From DASPXY01 sp038227745 (GTDB taxonomy: Bacteria > Planctomycetota > Planctomycetia > Gemmatales > Gemmataceae): a stretch of DNA of 9,300 bases. The stretch covers positions 1-9,300 of the forward strand of contig JBBRPS010000397.1 in assembly GCA_038227745.1 (NCBI GenBank). The letters run 5' to 3'. A model generated the notes under the pieces. The model did no database searches. It saw only the letters and a list, made by a program, of their open reading frames with translations, and was not told where the DNA came from. The position numbers and the translations under genes were made by a program. This document shows positions 1-4,678 of this stretch, in pieces; within the stretch, counting starts at the first letter, position 1, and each line of letters begins with the position of its first letter.

Positions 1-11
1 AAGGACTGCAG

Positions 12-179
12 TCACGGCGTCTGCGCCGGCTCCTGCCACCACGGGCTGAGGACGTGGATCTTCTGCAAGATCAGCTCGCGCTCGCGGGCGTCCTTGGCGG
101 TCGCCAGGCGGCCCTTGAGTTTGAGCATCTTCTTACGGCGGTGCTGACGGCGTTTCAGTTCGCTCTTGCGCTCGACCAT
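12..179 (-). CDS. Small basic protein, 55 aa, planctomycete-type (possibly DUF6800-like)
   Basis: This is a 55-residue Lys/Arg-rich protein. Its first half (ERKSELKRRQHRRKKMLKLK, residues 3-22) is strongly basic and helical, followed by an acidic/basic helix (KDARERELILQKIH) and a short tail with WW at 47-48. No catalytic motif, signal peptide or membrane segment is visible. The ATG ends at 179. It is preceded on the minus strand by AAAGGA with about 7 nt spacing, which decides this start although the frame stays open further upstream. Very short proteins of this type, basic with an R-x-L-x-x-K-I-H stretch, are common in planctomycetes, and from memory it resembles the DUF6800 family; that assignment is unverified. 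The basic composition suggests nucleic-acid or ribosome binding, which is inference only. It is divergent from the oxidoreductase at 279, with 99 nt between the two starts. Confidence 0.72.
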   Translation of the reverse strand: MVERKSELKRRQHRRKKMLKLKGRLATAKDARERELILQKIHVLSPWWQEPAQTP

Positions 180-278
180 GGGGAGTCCTTTAGGTCTTCG
201 GGGAAACACGGTATCATGGATTGACCGGCGCCGGCCTCTCCGGCCGCTCCATGTTGTCACCTGTTGAGGAAGCTTGCA
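180..278. promoter_or_regulatory. Divergent intergenic region with ribosome binding sites of both flanking genes
   Basis: These 99 nt must hold the promoters of the minus-strand small gene and, unless it is transcribed from elsewhere, of the plus-strand oxidoreductase. The only clear signals are two Shine-Dalgarno sites: TCCTT at 186-190 (AAGGA on the minus strand, serving the start at 179) and GAGGAA at 266-271 (serving the ATG at 279). A TTGACC at 221-226 resembles a -35 element, but no -10 lies at the right distance, so no promoter is called. A GC-rich palindromic stretch sits around 225-246. Confidence 0.4.
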
Positions 279-2246
279 ATGGGCAAACGGCTCTGTTTCA
301 CGGTGTCCGGCTTCCTGGCCGGGGTGCTTGCCACATTCTACTTCGGCCACGTCCTCGGGGTAAGGGCGCAGCTTTCGGAACGGCCCGGCAACTCGCTGGA
401 CAACCCCGTGGACGTGCCGCGCGACCTGAGCGGCCTGTCGATCAAGAACCCGCGCACGCGCGTCGTCCACACCACCGACGCGGACAAGGAAGGCGGCTCG
501 ATGTACCTCCAGCAGGTCGATCCCTGGCTGGGCTACCAGTGGGGCCGCAGTCTGACGCAGCGCAACTTCCGCGACCGCGATGGCGTCTACGGCGACGCCG
601 GCAAGATCGATGGCCTGCTGCTGCCCGACGGCGTCAGCAAGATGATGGACCGCAGCCACGTCAACTCGTGCGCCATCTGCCACAACAACCCCTACCGCGA
701 CGGCGGCGCCGGCGCAACGATCGCCAAGAACGGCGGCAGCGGCCGCAACACGCCGCACATGTTCGGCGGCGGCCTCGTCGAGATGGTCGGTCTGCAAATG
801 CGTCTGCAGGCCCTCGCCCTCGCCGACACGAACCGCGACGGCTGGATCAGCCACGAGGAGGCCAGGGGCAAGCGCTGCGTCATCGCCAACCTGCCGCCCG
901 GCGCCCCCGGCCGCGTCGAGACCGACTACGGCAACTTCGCCGACGAGGACGGCGACGGCTACCCCGACCTGAACCCGATCTTCTACCCGATCTTCGTGGA
1001 CAAGGACGGCAAGCGCATCGCCTTCGCTCGCAACCTGAAGTTCCCCGGCGTCGCCGGCTACACGATCGAGGTGCAATGCTTCGGCTTCGGCCACTTGTAC
1101 GTGCCGTTCCGCCCCCCGGTCTCGACGACGCTGCGCTCGTTCACGATCACGCCGTTCGACATCCACTCCGGCCTGCAGGCGTGCGACCCGACGACGTTCA
1201 CCAGCCCGCAGCAGAACGGCCTGGCGCTGGTGTCGAACGCGGGCGCCCAGCAGTTCGTGACGGCGGCCGGCAAGGACCGCGGCGGCGTCAAGGGGCCGAC
1301 CGGCATCAGTCTCGACGACCCCGACCGCGACGGTTACTGCGAGGAGATCACCGAGGGCGACCTCGACGTGGTCGAGTGGTACCTGCTCAACCACCCGGCC
1401 CCGGCGCGCGGCCGCATCACGAAGGAAGTCGTCGCCGGCGAGAAGCTGTTCCACAAGGTCGGCTGCGCGAGCTGCCACGTCCCCGACTGGCACCTGAACG
1501 CCTACAACCCGGGCGCCAGGGACTACACGGAGCGCTTCGATGGCGACCGCCGTTTCTTCGAGCTGCAGGTGGGCTGGAACGAGAAGAACGAGCGCATGGA
1601 GGGCAAGGTGGCCTACCTGGCGGAGAAGCGCGGCAAGCGTCTGTTGCCGAAGCGCGAGGCGTACACGATCCGCGGCCTCTACAGCGACTTCAAGTACCAC
1701 GACGTCGGCGAGGCGTTCTACCAGATGCAGTACGACGGCAGCACCATCAAGAAATGGCGGACGGCGCCGCTGTGGGGCGTCGGCCACACGCAGCCGTACG
1801 GCCACGACGGCGCCAGCCTCGACCTCGACGCGGTGATCCGGCGGCACGGCGGCGAGGCGCTGGCGTCGCGCGAGAGGTACCGCGCCCTGAGCGACGCCGA
1901 GCGCCGCCAGGCGCTGACGTTCCTGGAGAGCCTGGTGCTGTACCAGACGGACCAGCTACCGTGCGACGTCAACGGCGACGGCAAGATCTCCGAGCGCTTC
2001 GTCGTGCAGAAGATGGACACGGGCCTGGAGCGCTTCAACCCGGAGTGGCTGTTCCGCGTGCCGGGCAAGATCGAGGGGCCGGTACGCAACGTGATGGGCC
2101 AGCGCATCACGTCGCACGCGCTGACGAACGTGCGGCAGGCGTACGGCCTGGATCTGCACTACCTGCGCGACACGGATGGCGACGGCTTCCCCGATGTGAT
2201 CGACCCGGCGCCGCTGAAGCCCGGGTTCCGGGACGGCGTGCGCTGA
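279..2246 (+). CDS. Exported di-haem c-type oxidoreductase (DHOR / putative peroxidase family) with EF-hand-like calcium sites
   Basis: This 655-residue protein has an N-terminal hydrophobic segment (about residues 5-29, ending VRAQ) that is a signal peptide or membrane anchor, so it should act outside the cytoplasm, where haem c is attached. Two CxxCH haem sites are present: CAICH at 131-135 and CASCH at 396-400. The C-terminal region contains RTAPLWGVGHTQPYGHDG (494-511), then LDAVIRRHGGEA and a final LSDAERRQALTFLESL block. This is the signature of the di-haem oxidoreductase/thiol oxidoreductase family (DHOR, formerly DUF1111), related to bacterial cytochrome c peroxidases and MauG. Five DxDxDG-type loops are unusual: 183-194 (a full EF-hand loop ending in Glu), 222-227, 347-352, 563-568 and 631-636, so calcium binding is inferred. 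At 655 residues it is longer than the 450-500 I expect for the family. The ATG at 279 is chosen because GAGGAA lies 7 nt upstream; an in-frame TTG at 264 would overlap that site. The physiological substrate is unknown. Confidence 0.75.
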   Translation: MGKRLCFTVSGFLAGVLATFYFGHVLGVRAQLSERPGNSLDNPVDVPRDLSGLSIKNPRTRVVHTTDADKEGGSMYLQQVDPWLGYQWGRSLTQRNFRDRDGVYGDAGKIDGLLLPDGVSKMMDRSHVNSCAICHNNPYRDGGAGATIAKNGGSGRNTPHMFGGGLVEMVGLQMRLQALALADTNRDGWISHEEARGKRCVIANLPPGAPGRVETDYGNFADEDGDGYPDLNPIFYPIFVDKDGKRIAFARNLKFPGVAGYTIEVQCFGFGHLYVPFRPPVSTTLRSFTITPFDIHSGLQACDPTTFTSPQQNGLALVSNAGAQQFVTAAGKDRGGVKGPTGISLDDPDRDGYCEEITEGDLDVVEWYLLNHPAPARGRITKEVVAGEKLFHKVGCASCHVPDWHLNAYNPGARDYTERFDGDRRFFELQVGWNEKNERMEGKVAYLAEKRGKRLLPKREAYTIRGLYSDFKYHDVGEAFYQMQYDGSTIKKWRTAPLWGVGHTQPYGHDGASLDLDAVIRRHGGEALASRERYRALSDAERRQALTFLESLVLYQTDQLPCDVNGDGKISERFVVQKMDTGLERFNPEWLFRVPGKIEGPVRNVMGQRITSHALTNVRQAYGLDLHYLRDTDGDGFPDVIDPAPLKPGFRDGVR

Positions 2247-2281
2247 CGCCTTGTCCCACGGCTGGTTGACGAGTGTTGTGC

Positions 2282-2331
2282 GAGGCGGGAGGCCCAAAGG
2301 AGGAAATCGGTCTCCCTCGGTGTCCCGCCTC
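2282..2331. terminator. Hairpin between convergent genes, probable bidirectional terminator
   Basis: GAGGCGGGA (2282-2290) pairs perfectly with TCCCGCCTC (2323-2331), and a small inner stem GGAG/CTCC (2299-2302 with 2312-2315) can form in the loop. The right arm overlaps the TGA of the minus-strand gene ending at 2330. It lies 35 nt after the oxidoreductase stop, which suits termination from both sides. There is no clear T-run. Its left half (GGCGGGAGGCCC) is identical to part of the perfect hairpin at 3321-3375, so it looks like a decayed relative of that element. Confidence 0.45.
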
Positions 2332-2626
2332 ACAACTCCTCGGTAAAACGCACCCGCAAGACGCCGTAAGCCGCCGCGGCGTCGGAGACGATGAAGCGGA
2401 AGGCTCTCATCGTTCCGGTGGCATCCGCAAAGATGTACGTCACCTCGAAGTGGGCGGAGCCGGGCGAGCAGCGTCGGGAGGGATCGTTACGGTACGGCTC
2501 CCCGGTCTGGGCGAGTCCTTCGAGGAAGCCGAGGAGGGTATCGACATCCGTGTCGGCGAGGCCGCGGTCGGGGTGCCGCAGGTAGGCGAGGACGAGAGCC
2601 TCGTCGATCTCGACGTGGTAAGCCAC
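2330..2626 (-). CDS. Small protein with RelE/ParE-like predicted layout, second gene of a two-gene operon (putative toxin)
   Basis: The 98-residue product is not matched to a named family. Read by eye, its secondary structure runs strand (AYHVEID), two helices (about 8-17 and 26-40), then three strands: HFEVTYIFAD at 59-68, MRAFRFIVSD at 73-82 and VLRVRFTEE at 89-97. This beta-alpha-alpha-beta-beta-beta order with a basic loop (RNDPSRR, 46-52) is what RelE/ParE ribonuclease or gyrase toxins show, but no catalytic set can be asserted. The start is GTG at 2626. A GAGGG Shine-Dalgarno site, 7 nt upstream, overlaps the TGA of the preceding gene, so translation is probably coupled. The spacing to that gene is 10 nt. 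A minus-strand frame at 2440-2640 overlaps it but lacks this support. The toxin role is inference; an ordinary hypothetical protein is the alternative. Confidence 0.66.
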   Translation of the reverse strand: MAYHVEIDEALVLAYLRHPDRGLADTDVDTLLGFLEGLAQTGEPYRNDPSRRCSPGSAHFEVTYIFADATGTMRAFRFIVSDAAAAYGVLRVRFTEEL

Positions 2627-2636
2627 AAGGCGACCC

Positions 2637-3116
2637 TCACGACGTCTTCCCCGCGCGCGCCCGGGTGCGGGCTTCGCTTACGCTGATGTAGCCTTCGGCC
2701 GTGGGGCCGTCCGGAGCCGGGGGGGGCAGCCTGGACTCATCAAAAGGCGGGATGGGGGCCGAGGCGCTGACCTCCAGGCCACGCACCCAGGTGAGAAAGG
2801 CTTTCGCCTCGCGGAGTTGTGATTCGATTGCGGGCGCTGCCACCGCGTCACCCTCGAAGATCGCGAGGGCATTCTCGAACAATTCCCCTTCGCGTTCAAC
2901 CTGCGACCGCACGCTTGCAAGCGTGGAGAGCAGGGCCTCCCTCTCCATCCCCTCCCGGAGTCCCTCCCGCAACGCCTGCTCCATCCCCCTCTGGGCTTCG
3001 ATGATGGCGTTGCCCTTCTCCAGGAGGGGCTGGCGGATCGTCTCCTTGACCGCATCCATGCTCGCGTTGAGGCGTTCCAGACGGGAGCGCATGTTCTCCC
3101 TGGTGGCTGTCGGCAT
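2637..3116 (-). CDS. Helical hypothetical protein, first gene of a two-gene operon (putative antitoxin or partner)
   Basis: The 159-residue protein is not recognised. Residues 5-112 are almost entirely helix-forming and charged, with heptad-like stretches (RSRLERLNASMDAVKETI, EQALREGLREGMEREALLS) suggesting a coiled coil or helical bundle. A Pro-rich linker follows (PIPPFDESRLPPPAPDGP, 121-138), then a short tail EGYISVSEARTRARAG (141-156). No signal peptide, membrane segment or obvious helix-turn-helix is present. The ATG at 3116 has AAAGGA about 10 nt upstream. It sits directly downstream of a TATAAT-containing inverted repeat and immediately before the RelE-like gene. A two-part protein with a dimerising N-terminal domain and a flexible C-terminal segment is the general plan of many antitoxins, but at 159 residues it is long for one, and this role is inferred from context only. 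Confidence 0.66.
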   Translation of the reverse strand: MPTATRENMRSRLERLNASMDAVKETIRQPLLEKGNAIIEAQRGMEQALREGLREGMEREALLSTLASVRSQVEREGELFENALAIFEGDAVAAPAIESQLREAKAFLTWVRGLEVSASAPIPPFDESRLPPPAPDGPTAEGYISVSEARTRARAGKTS

Positions 3117-3164
3117 GGTGCGGTCGTCCTTTCGAGGAACCCTGGGCGGAGGCGTGTTGCAGGG

Positions 3165-3197
3165 GCTGACCTGCTCGGTGAATTATAGCAGGTCAGC
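3165..3197 (-). promoter_or_regulatory. Promoter/operator: TATAAT inside a perfect 11-bp inverted repeat
   Basis: GCTGACCTGCT (3165-3175) and AGCAGGTCAGC (3187-3197) are exact reverse complements separated by 11 nt. On the minus strand the spacer and the first arm base read TATAATTCACCG, which contains an exact TATAAT (3187-3182). Transcription would start near 3175, giving a leader of about 60 nt before the ATG at 3116. The -35 region is weak (GTCGAA at 3210-3205 with a 17-nt spacer). Because transcription would begin inside the repeat, the palindrome is better read as an operator over the promoter than as an RNA hairpin. This architecture is typical of autoregulated operons, toxin-antitoxin modules in particular. 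Confidence 0.6.
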
Positions 3198-3234
3198 AGT
3201 TTCCTTCGACCTTCGCGGTGTGCGAAAAACGGAA

Positions 3235-3288
3235 GACGTGATCGACCCGACGCCCCTGCAGCCCGGCGTCCGCGAGAGCGTCCGCTGA
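3235..3288 (+). pseudogene. Remnant: duplicated 3' end of the di-haem oxidoreductase gene
   Basis: Read in frame, these 18 codons give DVIDPTPLQPGVRESVR and a TGA. The oxidoreductase at 279-2246 ends DVIDPAPLKPGFRDGVR plus TGA, so 12 of 17 residues are identical. By hand alignment 44 of 54 bases match, with most changes at third codon positions. Upstream of 3235 the similarity stops; the frame there is antisense to the minus-strand operon and its promoter. It is therefore the isolated tail of a paralogue or an old duplicate. The pattern of mainly synonymous changes suggests the sequence diverged while still coding, before truncation. Confidence 0.72.
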
Positions 3289-3320
3289 CGCGGCGCCCCG
3301 CTGTCGGCTGAGGCAAGGCA

Positions 3321-3375
3321 GGCGCGGGCGGGAGGCCCGCAGGAGAAGTTCTCCTGCGGGCCTCCCGCCCGCGCC
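3321..3375. terminator. Perfect 27-bp-arm hairpin with 1-nt loop
   Basis: The arms 3321-3347 and 3349-3375 are exact reverse complements around a single G at 3348; in RNA the loop would open to about AAGTT. The arms are very GC-rich (core GCGGGAGGCCCGCAGGAG). It stands 32 nt after the stop of the oxidoreductase-tail remnant, so it probably was the terminator of that lost gene and may still act in either direction. There is no T-tract. A 55-bp perfect palindrome is far longer than an ordinary intrinsic terminator, so a repeat-element origin is equally possible. Confidence 0.6.
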
Positions 3376-3378
3376 CGG

Positions 3379-3477
3379 CAGTTGCGCGTGCTGAAGGAGG
3401 AGCACCCCGAGGCGCTGCTCATCGCCGAGGACTCGACCATCGCCAGCGGTGTGACGCGGCCAGTCGAGCACGGCGGC
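3379..3477 (+). pseudogene. Fragment resembling 1,4-alpha-glucan branching enzyme (GlgB)
   Basis: In frame, 33 codons read from QLRVLKEEHPEALLIAEDST through IASGVTRPVEHGG. This matches the conserved GlgB stretch in which a helix and E-x-P lead into (I/M)AE(E/D)ST...GV(S/T)RP...GGLGF, which includes the catalytic-acid region of GH13 branching enzymes. The similarity ends right after GG, where WCGRRG follows instead of LGF, and no other branching-enzyme sequence is visible on either side. There is no start codon with a ribosome binding site. The fragment begins 3 nt after the perfect hairpin. Full GlgB proteins exceed 600 residues, so this is debris and not a gene. The identification is by motif memory, not by a search. 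Confidence 0.55.
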
Positions 3478-3900
3478 CCATGGTGCGGAAGGCGAGGGCG
3501 ATGGTCAACCGCTCCGGCTCGATGGGGAACGGCCTGTCACCGCAAAACCGTCGGGGCTGGAAAGCCGTCAAGGCGTCGTGCCGCTGCCGGCGGCACCAAC
3601 TTCCCCCAAGGGAAAGAATCGAGTGGACACCGAGCCTCGGGCCGGTTAGGTTCCATTTTCATCTTGCCCGGGCACTCCGGCCGGCCTCACGTTCTGCACG
3701 CGGCGTGTGCGCGGGGCGCTTGGCAACAATGCGACACCGAAAAACCCCCAGGAAACGCGCCGCGCGGAGGAGCAGGGCAGGGGCCGCCGGGGCAAGAACC
3801 TGTGCGGCCGCGCCCCGCCCGGTCGCCGGTCTCCGCCGGGGCCATCGCTGGCGCGGACGGCTTTCACTGGACGCCGTCTCATCGCGGGTGATGTGAGCAC
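3478..3900. other. Intergenic stretch of about 420 bases with no recognisable gene
   Basis: Open frames here, for example 3480-3896 (+), are Arg/Ala/Pro-rich, have no ribosome binding site and no domain, and look like chance frames in GC-rich DNA. Small structures seen are GTGCCGC...GCGGCAC (3578-3584 with 3590-3596, 5-nt loop) and the self-complementary GGCTGGAAAGCC at 3555-3566. The latter equals the core of the palindromic repeat inside the kinase gene. No tRNA, rRNA or convincing promoter was found. The stretch is probably decayed coding DNA upstream of the sigma-factor operon. Confidence 0.5.
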
Positions 3901-3912
3901 ACGGAGGTCACG

Positions 3913-4011
3913 ATGTCAAGAGAACGGTTCCTGGCAGCTTTGCTTCTCACCTTTGCTTCTCACCTTTGCTTCTCCGAAAGGTGTGTACGATCGGGGCGGG
4001 CGCGCAGTTAA
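3913..4011 (+). CDS. Possible 32-aa leader peptide or frameshifted gene start upstream of the sigma factor
   Basis: ATG at 3913 follows a strong GGAGG (3903-3907) with 5-nt spacing. The product starts MSRERFLAALLLTFASHLCF and ends at a TAA (4009-4011), 19 nt before the sigma factor start. A short charged N-terminus and a hydrophobic stretch resemble a signal peptide or a small membrane peptide. A 13-bp tandem repeat lies within it. Each unit shifts the frame by one, so repeat number determines the C-terminus: removing one unit would give a peptide ending KGVYDRGGRAVKIPWG. It may be a leader peptide, the decayed start of a lost gene, or not translated at all. No family is recognised. Confidence 0.33.
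   Translation: MSRERFLAALLLTFASHLCFSERCVRSGRARS
3938..3974 (+). repeat. 13-bp tandem repeat, about 2.8 copies
   Basis: The unit CTTTGCTTCTCAC occurs exactly at 3938-3950 and 3951-3963, and its first 11 bases recur at 3964-3974. It lies 57 nt upstream of the ECF sigma factor start, in a pyrimidine-rich strand that stands out from the GC-rich surroundings. A weak TACGAT -10-like hexamer follows at 3986-3991 without a convincing -35 at the proper distance. Copy number could alter the frame of the small ORF or the spacing of an upstream control site. Confidence 0.8.
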
Positions 4012-4030
4012 GATCCCATGGGGGTAGCCC

Positions 4031-4666
4031 ATGGCAGACGATTTGACCGACGGACAGGATCTGGTACGCCGACTCGCCGAGGGGGATCAGCAAGCCCTCG
4101 CCGAGGCGTTCGCACGCTACCGCGCCCGGCTGCGCCGCATGGTGCGGCTGCGCCTCGACCGGCGTTTGCAGGGCCGCGTCGATCCTTCCGACGTGCTGCA
4201 GGAGGCGTACCTCGACGTGGCCCACCGAGCCCCCGAGTACGCCGCCAACCCGACGATGCCGTTCTTCCTTTGGCTCCGCTTCCTCACCGGGCAGCGGCTG
4301 CTGATCGTCCACCGGCAGCACCTCGGGACGAAGATGCGCGACGCGGGCCAGGAGGTCTCGCTGTACCACGGTGCGCTGCCGCAGGCGTCGTCGGTGTCGC
4401 TCGCCGCCCAGTTACTGGGCCGGATCACCTCGCCGAGCCTGGCCGCAGTGCGGGCCGAGGTCCAGCTCCGCCTGCAGGAGGCGCTCAACCTGATGGACCC
4501 GCTCGACCGCGAGGTGCTGGCGCTGCGCCACTTCGAGGAACTGAGCAACAACGAGACGGCCCAGGTTCTCGGCATCCAGAAGTCGGCAGCCAGTAACCGC
4601 TACATCCGCGCCCTGAAGAGGCTGAAAGAAGTGCTATCCACCATGCCGGGTTTCTTCGACCACTGA
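4031..4666 (+). CDS. ECF-family RNA polymerase sigma factor, planctomycete kinase-linked type
   Basis: This 211-residue sigma-70-like protein would direct RNA polymerase to a specific promoter set. The sigma-2 domain covers about residues 8-105: DLVRRLAEGDQQALAEAFARY, then DPSDVLQEAYLDV (51-63, region 2.2) and a basic aromatic part WLRFLTGQRLLIVHRQHLG (81-99, regions 2.3-2.4). After a variable linker, sigma-4 spans about 142-205. Its helix-turn-helix is LSNNETAQVLGIQKSAASNR (171-190), followed by YIRALKRLKEVL. Sigma-3 is absent, as usual in ECF factors. ATG 4031 is the first possible start, because an in-frame TAG lies at 4025-4027; the ribosome binding site is a weak G-run (4020-4024). No anti-sigma gene is adjacent. 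Instead the kinase begins 12 nt downstream, the layout of the planctomycete ECF groups found beside Ser/Thr kinases, so activity is probably tied to phosphorylation (inference). Confidence 0.93.
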   Translation: MADDLTDGQDLVRRLAEGDQQALAEAFARYRARLRRMVRLRLDRRLQGRVDPSDVLQEAYLDVAHRAPEYAANPTMPFFLWLRFLTGQRLLIVHRQHLGTKMRDAGQEVSLYHGALPQASSVSLAAQLLGRITSPSLAAVRAEVQLRLQEALNLMDPLDREVLALRHFEELSNNETAQVLGIQKSAASNRYIRALKRLKEVLSTMPGFFDH

Positions 4667-4678
4667 CACGGAGTCTCC

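Noticed and set aside
221..255. TTGACC (221-226) with CATGTT (250-255) as a promoter for the oxidoreductase
   Set aside because: The spacer would be 23 nt, too long for a housekeeping promoter, and the -10 match is poor.
180..1847. Long open minus-strand frame continuing upstream of the small basic protein and antisense to the oxidoreductase
   Set aside because: It is Val/Ala/Arg-rich with no recognisable domain and opposes a gene with haem motifs and a good start. Only its last 55 codons (12-179), with their own ribosome binding site, look real.
221..2269. A 682-codon plus-strand frame overlapping the oxidoreductase
   Set aside because: Arg/Pro-rich shadow frame typical of GC-rich third positions, without motifs; the frame of 279-2246 holds both CxxCH sites and the family signature.
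3555..3566. GGCTGGAAAGCC, identical to the core of the palindromic repeat in the kinase gene
   Set aside because: Only 12 bases match and the flanks differ, so it may be chance; mentioned in the intergenic entry but not called a second copy.
3382..3891. A 169-codon frame beginning TTG within the GlgB-like fragment
   Set aside because: Only the first 32 codons resemble a known protein. The rest is low-complexity Gly/Arg/Pro sequence, so it was recorded as a gene fragment and not as a CDS.
3480..3896. A 138-codon plus-strand frame in the region upstream of the sigma factor
   Set aside because: Arg/Ala-rich composition, no ribosome binding site, no domain, and overlapping open frames on both strands; treated as chance.
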